63,104 nt of DNA from Fimbriimonas sp. (GCA_029866005.1 JARXAE010000019.1:1-63104); one strand, 5' to 3'. Positions 43,412-53,025 are shown, counted from the stretch's first letter. The notes: generated from the sequence alone by a model not told the origin. Program-made: numbers and translations.

Positions 43412-44950
43412 ATGTCAGAGAAGGTTTTGGACGAGTCAACAGCTCTGTTAGAGCAATTTGCCAATCGCGAGTACGAGCACGGGTGGGAGACCACCATCGA
43501 GACCGAGACCATCGAGCCGGGCCTCAACGAAGACACGGTCCGCCGAATCTCCGCCAAAAAGAACGAGCCCCAATGGCTTCTCGATTGGCGACTGAAGGCA
43601 TACCGCCACTTCCTCACAATGACCGAGCCAACCTGGCCGAACGTCCACTACAAGCCCGCCGATCTCCAAGCGATCTCCTACTACTCATCTCCCAAGATGA
43701 AGCCTCTTCTCGACTCCCTCGAAGACGCCGACCCCGAGATCCTCAAGACCTTCCAAAAACTCGGAATCCCGGTCGAAGAGCAGAAAGTTCTTCTCAACGT
43801 CAAGGGAGCAGCCAGCAGTGCCGCCGACGCCCTCGCCAAGCCAACCGACTGGTCCGAACTAGAAGGCAAGGTCGCCGTCGACGCCGTATTCGACTCCGTC
43901 AGCGTCGTCACCACCTTCAAAAAGAAGCTCGCCGAGCTAGGAATCATCTTCTGCTCAATCAGCGAAGCCGTCCACGAACACCCCGAGCTGGTCCAAAAAT
44001 ACCTCGGCTCCGTCGTCCCCTACAGCGACAACTACTACGCCACGCTCAACAGCGCAGTCTTCTCCGACGGCTCCTTCGTCTACATCCCGAAGGGCGTCCG
44101 ATGCCCGATGGAGCTCAGCACCTACTTCCGAATCAATGCGGAAAACACCGGTCAGTTCGAGCGAACCCTCATCGTATGCGAAGAAGGGGGTTACGTCAGC
44201 TACCTGGAAGGTTGCACCGCGCCGATGCGCGATGAGAACCAGCTCCACGCCGCCGTCGTCGAGCTCTACGCCGCTGGCGATAATGCGACCATCAAGTACA
44301 GCACCGTCCAAAACTGGTACCCCGGCGACCCGAAGACCGGCGTCGGTGGAATCTTCAACTTCGTCACCAAGCGAGCCATGTGCGCCGGACGAGCCTCCAA
44401 GGTCACCTGGACCCAGGTAGAAACCGGCTCCGCAATCACCTGGAAGTACCCATCGGTCATCCTCAAAGGCGACGATTCCGTCGGCGAGTTCTACAGCGTC
44501 GCTCTCACCGCCGGAAAGCAACAAGCCGACACTGGCACCAAGATGATCCACATCGGCAAGCGCACCAAGTCGACCATCGTCGCCAAAGGAATCTCCGCCG
44601 GAAACGGTCAGAACACCTACCGCGGCCTAGTTAAAATCAACCCCGGTGCCGACAACGCCCGCAACTACTCCCAGTGCGACTCAATGCTAATGGGCGACCG
44701 CTGCGGAGCCCACACCTTCCCCTACATCGAGGTGAAGAACCCATCGGCAACCGTCGAACACGAAGCCTCAACGTCGAAGATCGGTGAAGACCAAATCTTC
44801 TACTGCAACCAGCGAGGAATTCCCACCGAAGACGCCGTCAACATGATTGTCAGCGGCTTCTGCAAAGACGTCTTCCGAGAACTCCCCATGGAGTTCGCCG
44901 TCGAAGCGCAGAAACTGTTGGGAGTCAGTCTGGAAGGGTCCGTCGGCTAA
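43412..44950 (+). CDS. sufB: SufB, Fe-S cluster assembly scaffold protein
   Basis: This 512-residue SufB has the conserved beta-helix core, including [11 protein letters not shown] and the C-terminal [10 protein letters not shown]. It assembles Fe-S clusters with SufC and SufD. Compared with usual SufB it carries a roughly 20-residue Ala/Ser-rich insertion around residues 131-155, before the V-D-A-V-F-D-S-V motif. No sufC or sufD lies beside it; a terminator follows at once, so it is an orphan. Confidence 0.96.
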   Translation: MSEKVLDESTALLEQFANREYEHGWETTIETETIEPGLNEDTVRRISAKKNEPQWLLDWRLKAYRHFLTMTEPTWPNVHYKPADLQAISYYSSPKMKPLLDSLEDADPEILKTFQKLGIPVEEQKVLLNVKGAASSAADALAKPTDWSELEGKVAVDAVFDSVSVVTTFKKKLAELGIIFCSISEAVHEHPELVQKYLGSVVPYSDNYYATLNSAVFSDGSFVYIPKGVRCPMELSTYFRINAENTGQFERTLIVCEEGGYVSYLEGCTAPMRDENQLHAAVVELYAAGDNATIKYSTVQNWYPGDPKTGVGGIFNFVTKRAMCAGRASKVTWTQVETGSAITWKYPSVILKGDDSVGEFYSVALTAGKQQADTGTKMIHIGKRTKSTIVAKGISAGNGQNTYRGLVKINPGADNARNYSQCDSMLMGDRCGAHTFPYIEVKNPSATVEHEASTSKIGEDQIFYCNQRGIPTEDAVNMIVSGFCKDVFRELPMEFAVEAQKLLGVSLEGSVG

Positions 44951-44987
44951 GATCGCCAATCAAAATTCTGAGCAAAACAACAACGAG

Positions 44988-45021
44988 ACACCTGCATTCC
45001 AGATCGGAAGGCAGGTGTTTT
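44988..45021 (+). terminator. Rho-independent-type terminator after sufB
   Basis: ACACCTGC (44988-44995) pairs perfectly with GCAGGTGT (45011-45018) and is followed by TTT. Within the loop TTCC and GGAA can extend the stem. It lies 37 bp past the sufB stop and 27 bp before the convergent msrB stop. Confidence 0.8.
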
Positions 45022-45048
45022 CAAGTTGGGATGGACGAGAGAAGCGGC

Positions 45049-45576
45049 TTAGTTCCCGCTCTGCCCCTTCTCAGCCTTCTTCGGAACGAACTTTAGGACT
45101 TTTCCGTTCATGCAGAAGCGCAAACCGGTTGGCGCCGGCCCGTCGTTGAAAACGTGTCCCAAGTGACCATCGCACCGAGCACAGTTCACCTCTGTCCGAA
45201 CCATGCCGTAGGATCGGTCTGTATGAGTCCAGATTCGGTCTCGATCGATTGGCTTATAGAAGGATGGCCAACCGGTACCTGAGTTGAACTTGGAGTTCGC
45301 AAAGAATAGGTCAAGTCCGCAACCGACGCAGTAGTAGGTGCCTTCGCCCTTCTGGTCGAGGTTGACTCCGCAGAACGCGGGTTCCGTGCCTTTTGCCCGA
45401 AGAATCTCAAATTGCTCTTTCGTCAACTTCTTCTGCCACTCGGCCGTGGTCAGCACGACCTTATCCTTCCGAACTGGACTTGCAATTGCGACGCCAGGAA
45501 TCTTGAGGTCCTGAGCCAAGACTAGACCGCTAATAAGCAAGGCGGCCGGAACGACGAGCAAAGATGCGAGCTTCAT
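45049..45576 (-). CDS. msrB: Exported peptide methionine-(R)-sulfoxide reductase MsrB
   Basis: This 175-residue protein has an N-terminal signal peptide (K-L-A-S then a hydrophobic core, cleavage near V-L-A-Q). The MsrB domain has two C-x-x-C zinc motifs, G-T-G-W-P-S-F and the catalytic R-F-C-M-N-G. It repairs oxidised methionine in exported proteins. It lies downstream of the amidase gene on the same strand (51-bp gap) and converges on sufB. Confidence 0.94.
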   Translation of the reverse strand: MKLASLLVVPAALLISGLVLAQDLKIPGVAIASPVRKDKVVLTTAEWQKKLTKEQFEILRAKGTEPAFCGVNLDQKGEGTYYCVGCGLDLFFANSKFNSGTGWPSFYKPIDRDRIWTHTDRSYGMVRTEVNCARCDGHLGHVFNDGPAPTGLRFCMNGKVLKFVPKKAEKGQSGN

Positions 45577-45627
45577 ACTTCTCTCTATGAAATACAGACG
45601 TACAAAGTTCCTGAAGGTTTGTTCAGA

Positions 45628-46218
45628 TCACTTAGGCTTTCCAAAATAGAGCGGTAGACCGAACTGCTTGAACTCATCCCAAGGAAAATTCGTCGGGTCG
45701 CTCTTGCGTCCGTACGGCTGAGCAATGTACTCGTGTGAGGCAATCTGGACGATTGGAAAACGACGCTTAAGCACCACGATGATTGCCTTCAATGCATCCA
45801 TCTGTGCCGCCGGATACGGATCTTTTCCGTCGTTCAAATTCACCAACTCGATTCCCACCGAGAAGTGATTCAAATTCTCCTTCCCCCGAACGTCCTTGCT
45901 GACTCCTGCGTGCCATGCCCGGTCAAAGGTACTCACGTTCTGAACAATCGAACCGTCCTTGCCAATCGTGTAATGTGCGCTCACCTGAGAGGACTCGCGC
46001 TGAAAAGCCCTCGTAGTCGCCTCCAAAGTCGGAATCACAGTGCTGTGAATCACAATGGTATCCACCACCACTCCTTCCGGTCGGGGACCACAATTTGGCG
46101 ACTGAATCCAGACTAATTTCATATAGCCAGGCTCGACCCAAGGCGATGGCATCGGCGATTTCCCATCACCCTGCCCCAAAGTCAAGAGTGCACTAACGCA
46201 AGAAATTGCCGGAATCAT
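45628..46218 (-). CDS. N-acetylmuramoyl-L-alanine amidase (amidase_2 family)
   Basis: This 196-residue exported amidase has a hydrophobic signal start and the zinc site of AmpD/PGRP-type amidases: I-V-I-H-S-T, H-Y-T-I, W-H-A-G and H-E-Y-I-A with a late K-S-D-P. It cleaves the bond between MurNAc and the peptide stem in the periplasm. TAAAAG lies 6 nt before the ATG, close to the TANNNT start boxes seen elsewhere. Confidence 0.9.
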   Translation of the reverse strand: MIPAISCVSALLTLGQGDGKSPMPSPWVEPGYMKLVWIQSPNCGPRPEGVVVDTIVIHSTVIPTLEATTRAFQRESSQVSAHYTIGKDGSIVQNVSTFDRAWHAGVSKDVRGKENLNHFSVGIELVNLNDGKDPYPAAQMDALKAIIVVLKRRFPIVQIASHEYIAQPYGRKSDPTNFPWDEFKQFGLPLYFGKPK

Positions 46219-46305
46219 ACGATCCTTTTACCTCGTGGACTCATCGGTGCGCTCGTTCTGCTGGGCAGTAAGACGCGGCAAGTCTAACCTGACAATTTCG
46301 CTAGG

Positions 46306-46311
46306 TAAAAT
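46306..46311 (+). promoter_or_regulatory. -10-like hexamer TAAAAT for the sugar-epimerase cassette
   Basis: TAAAAT ends 9 nt before the GTG at 46321. No Shine-Dalgarno lies between. Confidence 0.4.
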
Positions 46312-46320
46312 GAACCCGTC

Positions 46321-47244
46321 GTGGCGAAAATACTGATAACCGGGGGCGCGGGTCTAATTGGGACAAATCTAGCCAAAGAATTAAGGGGCAGAGGGCACAG
46401 TGTCCAGACTGCAGATATCAAATTCAGCTCTGAACCCGAGCACTTTCGCATCGACACAGGCGAATTTCGCCAGATCGAAGAAGTCATCCAAACTACGAAG
46501 CCAGACTTCGTTTACCACCTCGCCGCCGAGTATGGCCGATGGAACGGTGAGGACCACTACGAGAACCTTTGGCGCACAAACGTTGTCGGTACAAAGCACG
46601 TTCTCAAGCTTGCCAAAGAGCACAAGTTTAAGACCATCTTCTTCTCCAGCGCCGAAGTCTACGGGGACTACGACGGCGTGATGACTGAGGACATCATGGA
46701 GAAAATCCCCATCAAGCAGATGAACGACTACGCCATCTCAAAGTGGGCTGGAGAACTTCAATGCTTGAATGCGGCCGAGATGTGGGGAGCCGAAGTCGTC
46801 CGAACCCGACCAGTCATGTGCTACGGCGAGCATGAACCTTACAATCCCTATCGTGGCGTGATGCCCATCTTCATCTACAGTGCGCTTACTGGAAATCCTT
46901 TCAAGTGCCACCGGGGTCATAAGCGCATCTTCGATTACGTCACCGACTCCTGCCGAACCTGGGCAAACATCGTGGACAACTTCAAACCCGGCGAGGTCTA
47001 CAACGTCGGAGGAAGGGAAGAGTGGGTGGTCACCATAGAAGAACTTGCCCAAATTATCATCGAAGTCACTGGTTGCGACCCCAATCTCTGCGAAGTACAC
47101 GGCGAAGAAGCCTTTACGACTCGGATTAAAACGGTCGACTTCAGCAAGGCCCGCGCCGATCTGAAGCACAACCCAACCATTGATACCCGCGAAGGCGTCA
47201 AACTCTACGTCGAGTGGATGAAGAAGCACTACGGATTTAACTAA
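46321..47244 (+). CDS. NAD-dependent sugar epimerase/dehydratase (extended SDR)
   Basis: This 307-residue extended SDR has T-G-G-A-G-L-I-G, H-L-A-A, S-S-A-E-V-Y-G and the catalytic Y-A-I-S-K. It acts on a nucleotide sugar. The start is GTG after a TAAAAT box. A second SDR starts 2 bp downstream and a GT4 follows, making a three-gene sugar cassette separate from the main polysaccharide locus. The exact substrate is not readable. Confidence 0.88.
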   Translation: MAKILITGGAGLIGTNLAKELRGRGHSVQTADIKFSSEPEHFRIDTGEFRQIEEVIQTTKPDFVYHLAAEYGRWNGEDHYENLWRTNVVGTKHVLKLAKEHKFKTIFFSSAEVYGDYDGVMTEDIMEKIPIKQMNDYAISKWAGELQCLNAAEMWGAEVVRTRPVMCYGEHEPYNPYRGVMPIFIYSALTGNPFKCHRGHKRIFDYVTDSCRTWANIVDNFKPGEVYNVGGREEWVVTIEELAQIIIEVTGCDPNLCEVHGEEAFTTRIKTVDFSKARADLKHNPTIDTREGVKLYVEWMKKHYGFN

Positions 47245-47246
47245 TC

Positions 47247-48287
47247 ATGGAACAGTATCAGGCACACTACAAAGACAAAGTCATCCTCGTGACCGGCGGT
47301 GGCGGCGCCATCGGAACGAACCTGGTCCGAACTCTCGCGACCCTCGGAGCCAAGAAAGTCATCATCCTCGACGACTTCTCGGCGGCATACGATTGGAACA
47401 TCCCCAATCTGCCCAATGTGATGCTCGTCAAGGGTTCCATCACCGACGAAATCGTCCTCAAGCGATGCTTCAACGAACGACCCGAGATTGTCTTCCACCT
47501 CGCCGCATTCTTCGCCAACCAAAACTCGGTTGACTACCCTCAGAAAGATCTCGAAGTGAATGGTCTCGGCACTCTACTCATCCTGCAGTACTGCCAGATG
47601 GCAAACATCGGACGGCTGGTCTACGCCTCCTCCGGGTGCTCAATCTACGGATCCGCGGCGCCACTTCCGCTCAAAGAGGACTTCGTCTCCCTCCACCTCA
47701 CCACGCCGTACCAGATCACCAAAATGCTCGGCGAACTCTACGGAAACTTCTTCCACCACCACTTCGGCCTTCCGGTCGTTAAGGCCCGCTTCTTCAACTC
47801 ATTCGGCCCTGGCGAAGTCCCCGGTCAGTACCGAAACGTCATCCCCAACTTCATATACTATGCTCTGAAGGGCATCCCGCTCCCATTCACCGGCACACCA
47901 GAAGCCAGCCGCGACTTCACCTACGTCGACGACCTCGTCGACGGCCTCCTCCGATGCGGCTACTTCGAGCAAGCTATCGGTGCCGAAATGAACCTTGCCG
48001 GTGGACGAGAAACCAAGATTCTCGACATGGCAAACAAGGTCCTTGAACTCACCGGAAGCAAAGCCGGAATCATCGAGGCTCCCCAACGAGTCTGGGATAC
48101 CAAGAAGCGGCTCCTCGCCAGCATCGATAAAGCCCGCGACCTGATCGGCTACGAGCCAAAGGGCGTCTTCGACGAAGGGCTCCAAACCACCGTCGAATGG
48201 TTCCAAGAGAACTGGGACGCGATCCAACGAGACGCCGAATTCCCTCGAGGAATGTCCAGCGCCGCCCAAGGCGTCGTCAGCAAATAA
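47247..48287 (+). CDS. NAD-dependent sugar epimerase/dehydratase (extended SDR)
   Basis: This 346-residue SDR has T-G-G-G-G-A-I-G, H-L-A-A, Y-A-S-S-G-C-S-I-Y-G and catalytic Y-Q-I-T-K. It resembles UDP-glucose 4-epimerase-like enzymes. It follows the first SDR by 2 bp, and its TAA shares a base with the ATG of the GT4 gene (TAATG). The C-terminal tail of about 30 residues is polar and extends past the SDR core. Confidence 0.88.
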   Translation: MEQYQAHYKDKVILVTGGGGAIGTNLVRTLATLGAKKVIILDDFSAAYDWNIPNLPNVMLVKGSITDEIVLKRCFNERPEIVFHLAAFFANQNSVDYPQKDLEVNGLGTLLILQYCQMANIGRLVYASSGCSIYGSAAPLPLKEDFVSLHLTTPYQITKMLGELYGNFFHHHFGLPVVKARFFNSFGPGEVPGQYRNVIPNFIYYALKGIPLPFTGTPEASRDFTYVDDLVDGLLRCGYFEQAIGAEMNLAGGRETKILDMANKVLELTGSKAGIIEAPQRVWDTKKRLLASIDKARDLIGYEPKGVFDEGLQTTVEWFQENWDAIQRDAEFPRGMSSAAQGVVSK

Positions 48288-49525
48288 TGCGAATCCTGTT
48301 CATCTCCAACTACTGGCCCCCAGAAAAAGGTGCCGCCAGCCGGTTGGGGATGGAGCTCTGCAAAGCCCTCGCTGCCGATGGCCACCAAATCGAAGTCGTC
48401 ACTGGCTTCCCTCGTTACAAGATGACGGAGACCCCTGCTGAGTATGCGGGTAAGCCTCACATCGTCGAAGATGTACAAGGCATCCGCACAATCCGCGTCC
48501 CCCTCCCTCACGCCTCGCGTGATCGAGCGATCCAACGTGGCATCGACTGGCTCCTCCTCCCCCGGGCCTTCAAAAAGGGCATTAAGATGGCAGGCGAAGC
48601 CGATGTCGTCTACACCGTCCTTCCCCCGATTACGATGGCGCACGCAGCTGCGTATGCCGCCAAAACAAAGAACGCCCCGCTCGTCACCATGTACGGCGAC
48701 ATCTTCCCGAACAACGTCATCGAACTCGGTGCTCTCAGCAACCCGACTCTCATCAAATACTGCCGCAAGCTCGAGCAGTTCGCTTACCGAGTAGCCAACA
48801 AAATCATCGTCCACAGCGATTGCTACAAGGACTACATGGTGAGCGATGCTGGTGTCCCCGCCGATAAAGTCGAAGTTGTCTTCAACTGGGCCGATACCGA
48901 AGCCATTCAACCCCGAGAGCGAGAAAACGAGTTTCGAGCCGAGCATGAACTTCAAGGTAAGTTCATCGTCTCCTACGCTGGAACCATGGGCCCAGCCCAA
49001 GGGCTCCAGATCGCCTTCGAAGCTGCCGAACTCCTGAAGGAGTACAAAGACATCCACTTCCTCATCGCTGGCGACGGTCAAGATCGCGAGAGATTGGTCC
49101 GTCTTCTTGCCTCCAGCAAATTCACGAACGTCACCTTTCTCCCATCTCAACCCCTCCCGAAATACATCCAGCTGATGGCAGCAAGCGATGTCTGCCTGGT
49201 CACCCTCGATCCCAAAGTCAAAGCGCCAACCGTCCCCTCCAAAATCTGGGAGATCATGGCATCTGGTCGCCCGGTTCTTGCTTCCGTTGCTCTCGACGGA
49301 GACGCACCCAAAATCATCGAACGCGCAAATGCCGGAATTTCAGTCGAACCTGGAAATGCCCAGGCGATGGCCGATGCGATTCTCAAGCTCCGAAACGAGC
49401 CCAATCTAGCCCAAGACATCGGAACTGCCGGACGCACATTCGCAGAGGAATTCGCCAGCATTACCCCGTGCTCCCAGGCGTATCTGCGGGTCTTCGAGGC
49501 TGCTCTTTCAACGAAGAAGTCGTAA
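48287..49525 (+). CDS. GT4-family glycosyltransferase (WbuB-like)
   Basis: This 412-residue transferase begins M-R-I-L-F-I-S-N-Y-W-P-P-E, the WbuB/colanic-type start, so ATG 48287 is used; the longer 5' frame is the Arg-rich tail of another frame. It has the donor-domain S-Y-A-G-T-M-G-P-A-Q-G. The late P-S-K-I-W-E-I-M-A-S-G-R-P motif is typical of WbuB-type N-acetylfucosamine transferases. It likely uses the sugar made by the two SDRs upstream. Confidence 0.9.
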   Translation: MRILFISNYWPPEKGAASRLGMELCKALAADGHQIEVVTGFPRYKMTETPAEYAGKPHIVEDVQGIRTIRVPLPHASRDRAIQRGIDWLLLPRAFKKGIKMAGEADVVYTVLPPITMAHAAAYAAKTKNAPLVTMYGDIFPNNVIELGALSNPTLIKYCRKLEQFAYRVANKIIVHSDCYKDYMVSDAGVPADKVEVVFNWADTEAIQPRERENEFRAEHELQGKFIVSYAGTMGPAQGLQIAFEAAELLKEYKDIHFLIAGDGQDRERLVRLLASSKFTNVTFLPSQPLPKYIQLMAASDVCLVTLDPKVKAPTVPSKIWEIMASGRPVLASVALDGDAPKIIERANAGISVEPGNAQAMADAILKLRNEPNLAQDIGTAGRTFAEEFASITPCSQAYLRVFEAALSTKKS

Positions 49526-49546
49526 ATGCTTCATCATAGAGAGTAG

Positions 49547-50704
49547 ATGTCCAAAAAAGAGCCACCAGAGCCCCTGCTGAAAGCCGCTGAAACGCTCTTT
49601 TCCGACCCTTCTGAACGCAACGATTTCGTCGAAGCGATGATGGCGGGCGAATCGCGCGAACAGTCGATCATCATTCTCAACGACCGAATCGAAATTAAGG
49701 CGTTCCCGCGCCACCGACGCCTCAAATGGCAACCCGATTTCGTTGAGCGAATCTCCGACGACTTCCGCCCTTCCAAGCACCCGCTTTACGAAAAAGGCGC
49801 CTACTACTCTCTCGACTTCTCCTCCGTCTTCTCCGCCAGCGCAATGCTCGCAATCCCTCGTGATCCCGTTCGCGTCCTCGACATGTGCTCCTCACCAGGT
49901 GGAAAAGCAATCTTTGCCTACCGAGCCTTCGAACCAGAAATCCTCTACTGTAATGAGTCCATCCGCAAACGTGCGGGATCCCTCATCGCCAACCTCGACC
50001 GTTGCAAAATCGAGCGCAGCCGTGTCTGGTCCGCCGACCCATCCGTCTACTCCAAAGAGTTCAAAGAGACCTTTGACCTCGTCATCTGCGATGTCCCCTG
50101 TTCCGGGCAGTCGCTCATGGCCAAAGGTGAAGACGCCCACGAGAGTTTCTTCCCCAATGAAATCGACAAAAACGTCGGTCGCCAACGCCGCATCCTTGGC
50201 AATGCCGTACGAACCCTGATGCCCGGCGGGCACATGCTCTACGCAACTTGCACCTTCACCACCCGCGAAAACGAGCGCGTCATCGAGTGGTTCCTCAAAA
50301 ACCACGCCAGCATGGAAGCCGTCGAAGTCCCCCACCTCGCCGACTTCCGGTCACCTCTCTCAGCGTTCCCCTCCTACCGCCTCTACCCCCATCAAAACCT
50401 TGGCGCCGGCGCCTTCGTCTGCCTGCTCAAAAAGAAGGGCGAAGTCCTGATTGAACCACACGATCTCGACTTCCCATACCTCTGGAAATTCGGAGACGAA
50501 GTCCTCAGCCGCCGACCGCACGAAGAGGAAGTCGAACCTGTAGAAGAAGAGAAACCTCCAGTCGAGCTAACCGCCCGCCAAATTGTACGAGCTGCCACTG
50601 CCAAACCAAAACCCGAAAAAAGACCTCGCCGACCCCTTGGTCCGAGGGGCCGATCAGGTGCACGACAGAACAAGCCGCCAAGCGGAAAGCGAAAACGAGG
50701 ATAA
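49547..50704 (+). CDS. NOL1/NOP2/Sun-family RNA m5C methyltransferase with basic tail
   Basis: This 385-residue protein has the SAM motif L-D-M-C-S-S-P-G-G-K, motif IV D-V-P-C-S-G and motif VI Y-A-T-C-T-F, whose two Cys residues give the m5C mechanism. It methylates cytosine in rRNA or tRNA; RsmB and RsmF are the usual bacterial members. The last 40 residues are strongly basic (R-P-R-R, K-R-K-R-G) and probably bind RNA. The RsmB-specific NusB-like N-terminus is absent. Confidence 0.88.
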   Translation: MSKKEPPEPLLKAAETLFSDPSERNDFVEAMMAGESREQSIIILNDRIEIKAFPRHRRLKWQPDFVERISDDFRPSKHPLYEKGAYYSLDFSSVFSASAMLAIPRDPVRVLDMCSSPGGKAIFAYRAFEPEILYCNESIRKRAGSLIANLDRCKIERSRVWSADPSVYSKEFKETFDLVICDVPCSGQSLMAKGEDAHESFFPNEIDKNVGRQRRILGNAVRTLMPGGHMLYATCTFTTRENERVIEWFLKNHASMEAVEVPHLADFRSPLSAFPSYRLYPHQNLGAGAFVCLLKKKGEVLIEPHDLDFPYLWKFGDEVLSRRPHEEEVEPVEEEKPPVELTARQIVRAATAKPKPEKRPRRPLGPRGRSGARQNKPPSGKRKRG

Positions 50705-50725
50705 ACGCACCCGTTCCACGAGCAA

Positions 50726-51325
50726 ATGGAAGCACAGGCAAACGTTACCAAGCCCGAACTCATAGTTGATCTTGCCTGGAGCCTGATCAAAATGGCTTGT
50801 ACCCAGCGACGCCATCCCTTCCACACGCCCACGCTCTCAACCCTCAGTGAACGCGGACCCGAAGCGCGCTCCGTTATTCTCCGCCATGCAGACGAAGAAA
50901 ACTGGGAGTTGAGGGCAAACGCCGATTACCGATCTCCGAAGGTGAATCAGCTCAAGGGAGATCCTCGCTCGAGTTGGCTGTTCTACTCGTTTCCAGATCA
51001 CTTACAAGTGCGATGCTATGGGCATACTCAGGTTCACCACCAAGACGAGATCGCTGACAAAGCCTGGCGGAAAAGTCAGCTCTTATCGCGCCGTTGCTAC
51101 CTTGCACCGATCGCACCCAGCTTGGTGATCAGTGATCTTCGTCCAAATCTTCCACCAGAACTCGTCGGTCGGGAACCTACCGAAGAGGAGGCCGAACCGG
51201 GGTTTGAGAACTTTACGGTCCTGCGGTGCCGAATCACCGAAATGGACATCCTCAGTCTTCGTTATGAAGGCAACCTGCGGGTCTGTGCCAAACCTCGGAA
51301 CACCCCAATTTGGATTGCGCCCTGA
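50726..51325 (+). CDS. Pyridoxamine 5'-phosphate oxidase-like FMN protein
   Basis: This 199-residue protein has the split-beta-barrel FMN fold. S-V-I-L-R is followed by W-E-L-R-A-N-A-D-Y-R-S-P-K, matching the FMN-phosphate-binding region of PNPOx-like proteins, and W-L-F-Y-S-F is the next strand. The C-terminal dimerisation signature of true PdxH is not evident. It lies 21 bp after the methyltransferase gene and may share its transcript. The substrate is uncertain. Confidence 0.82.
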   Translation: MEAQANVTKPELIVDLAWSLIKMACTQRRHPFHTPTLSTLSERGPEARSVILRHADEENWELRANADYRSPKVNQLKGDPRSSWLFYSFPDHLQVRCYGHTQVHHQDEIADKAWRKSQLLSRRCYLAPIAPSLVISDLRPNLPPELVGREPTEEEAEPGFENFTVLRCRITEMDILSLRYEGNLRVCAKPRNTPIWIAP

Positions 51326-51351
51326 TTCTTCCGCCACCGACTAATTTAATG

Positions 51352-51383
51352 AAAAAAGCCCCGCTCCGAAAACCGAAGCGGGA
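51352..51383 (-). terminator. Rho-independent terminator of the PEP-CTERM gene
   Basis: On the minus strand CCCGCT and AGCGGG pair and are followed by GCTTTTTT, 25 bp past the PEP-CTERM stop. On the plus strand an A-run would give only a weak opposite terminator. Confidence 0.75.
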
Positions 51384-51407
51384 CTGAAAAAATTTTGTTG
51401 CCTGAGA

Positions 51408-52046
51408 TCAGCTCTTGCGTGCTCGTCGTCGCCGAGCCAAGAGAGCTATGCTTCCACCAAGCGCTGCTAGTGAAGCAGGCTCAGGAACGGCGCAAACTTC
51501 GGCGTAGATACCACGGTTACCACTAACGGTTCCTGGACCGCTAACACTGCCTGAAACCAGGAACTCTAACTTATCTCCGACATTTAGAAATCCCGAGTAG
51601 GTCTGGCCCTCTGGATTATTGATCTCTACTCCATTAATGAAAAACTTGGAGACACCGTTTCCAGAGTTCGGCACGTAGTTGACCGCGAAGCCTGAGAGTT
51701 CAGTAATCGTGATTCCACCGCGAACCGTAAAATTGGAGAAGCCGTTGCCCGTTCCGTTGAAAGAGTAACTTGCGTTGACTCCAAAAGCATCGTAAGTGAA
51801 GTAGGTGGAACCATTTGTTGCCGTGGAATTACCACCAAACGACGCGCCCGAAAAGGCGTTAAAGGATGCTGGATCGGAATTGACAAGTGCATCGTAGGAT
51901 CCCGCTCCAGAATCTCCGGTCACGGACGAGCTGAACTGACCATTGGTTTTCGTAGGATCAACCGTGAAACTTGGAGTGAAACCAGCCAGCGAGATCGCAT
52001 TCAAAAGCCCAAAAATAAAGAGGAAAGAACCCCGGAAAAATTGCAT
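51408..52046 (-). CDS. PEP-CTERM sorting-domain exported protein
   Basis: This 212-residue protein has a signal peptide and a Gly/Ser/Asn-rich beta-strand body. It ends in a classic PEP-CTERM tail: V-P-E-P, a hydrophobic helix and R-R-R-R. Such proteins are processed by exosortase and usually linked to extracellular polysaccharide. AGGAG precedes the ATG. It is the only PEP-CTERM protein in the window, and no exosortase is present here. Confidence 0.88.
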   Translation of the reverse strand: MQFFRGSFLFIFGLLNAISLAGFTPSFTVDPTKTNGQFSSSVTGDSGAGSYDALVNSDPASFNAFSGASFGGNSTATNGSTYFTYDAFGVNASYSFNGTGNGFSNFTVRGGITITELSGFAVNYVPNSGNGVSKFFINGVEINNPEGQTYSGFLNVGDKLEFLVSGSVSGPGTVSGNRGIYAEVCAVPEPASLAALGGSIALLARRRRARKS

Positions 52047-52168
52047 AGCTCCTATATTGAATCCTATCTGTGAGGTTTTCTACCTAGTAAATCTAACAAA
52101 TCGGTTGAGATATCGCCACCCCAGGGACCCGAATCAGACTTTTCGCTCCAGTTCTCTTCCAATCTAGT

Positions 52169-52945
52169 CTAAGCCCATCTCGCCCGAAGCCGCTTTGTCA
52201 TCCACAAAGCAACGTCCTCGATATCCGCCAAGGGCTTCCCATCGGTCGGACTCGTCCACTGGTAGTGCGGCGGGCCAAACTCGGGGTCGAACGTCGTCAC
52301 TCGCCCTGCCTTTTTGTTGTTCTCATGAACAACGTCCCACCACTTCTCAAACTTCGGAACGTACCCCTCCCAATTCTTCTCCCTCGGATCAGGAACCTGC
52401 GGTCCTTCCTCAAACCCAACTCGCGCATGAATGTGCCGAGTACGCGAAAGCACGAGGTCCAACTGTGACGAGAACCCACCCAGCATTGACTCAGTCACCA
52501 CAGTCCAGTGGCTCAAATCCGCACACAAACACAAATCTGGCAAATCCTTCAAGTACTGCGCCGTCGACATCGGCTCATAAAGCAACCGCCCCCGATGCGT
52601 CTCAAAATTCACCGGAAACGGAACTTGCTTCGTGGCCTCAACCAACTTCCCAAGAAAATCCAACCCTTGCGGGTAGGTCATCCAAGGTCGCCCCGCATGA
52701 ATCGTCGCTCCCACCGCTCCGTTGTCATAAGCCTCGCCAAGCCCTCGCTTGAACGCCTCCAGTTCATCCCCGGCTACCATCGCCATGTACTTCAGCCCAA
52801 ACTTCTCTATCTCCGGCTTCAAAGTAAAGTGCGGCTGAACCCAGTCCTCAAACCCCTCGTACCCCTGATCTCGAACCCATCGCAGCTTGTCCTCGATCGT
52901 CCCCGAGAGTCCCCAAAGGGTTTTGTACACTTCCACTTTTGCCAT
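52169..52945 (-). CDS. Sugar-phosphate isomerase/epimerase-like TIM-barrel protein
   Basis: This 258-residue AP-endonuclease-2-fold protein has metal-ligand motifs N-F-E-T-H, A-D-L-S-H, H-I-H-A-R and D-P-E-F-G-P, as in xylose-isomerase-like enzymes. It probably isomerises or epimerises a free sugar or related polyol; the substrate is not readable. A TAAGAT box ends 7 nt before the ATG. It is divergent from osmC across 80 bp. Confidence 0.82.
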   Translation of the reverse strand: MAKVEVYKTLWGLSGTIEDKLRWVRDQGYEGFEDWVQPHFTLKPEIEKFGLKYMAMVAGDELEAFKRGLGEAYDNGAVGATIHAGRPWMTYPQGLDFLGKLVEATKQVPFPVNFETHRGRLLYEPMSTAQYLKDLPDLCLCADLSHWTVVTESMLGGFSSQLDLVLSRTRHIHARVGFEEGPQVPDPREKNWEGYVPKFEKWWDVVHENNKKAGRVTTFDPEFGPPHYQWTSPTDGKPLADIEDVALWMTKRLRARWA

Positions 52946-52952
52946 TCCCAGA

Positions 52953-52958
52953 ATCTTA
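52953..52958 (-). promoter_or_regulatory. -10-like hexamer TAAGAT for the isomerase gene
   Basis: TAAGAT on the minus strand ends 7 nt before ATG 52945 with no Shine-Dalgarno between. Confidence 0.45.
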
Positions 52959-53012
52959 CGCCCGCAGTGTAAGGAATTGACTTATCCCGCGAATCTTTTA
53001 TCAATTGAGGCG

Positions 53013-53018
53013 TAATCT
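53013..53018 (+). promoter_or_regulatory. -10-like hexamer TAATCT for osmC
   Basis: TAATCT ends 7 nt before ATG 53026 (4 nt before an in-frame GTG). Confidence 0.42.
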
Positions 53019-53025
53019 GTAGGTG

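Noticed and set aside
43390-44235. 281-codon plus-strand frame overlapping sufB
   Set aside because: Arg/Pro-rich out-of-frame shadow of sufB, which has unmistakable family motifs.
48149-49150. 333-codon minus-strand frame over the SDR and GT4 genes
   Set aside because: It overlaps two well-supported genes and has no recognisable domain or start context.
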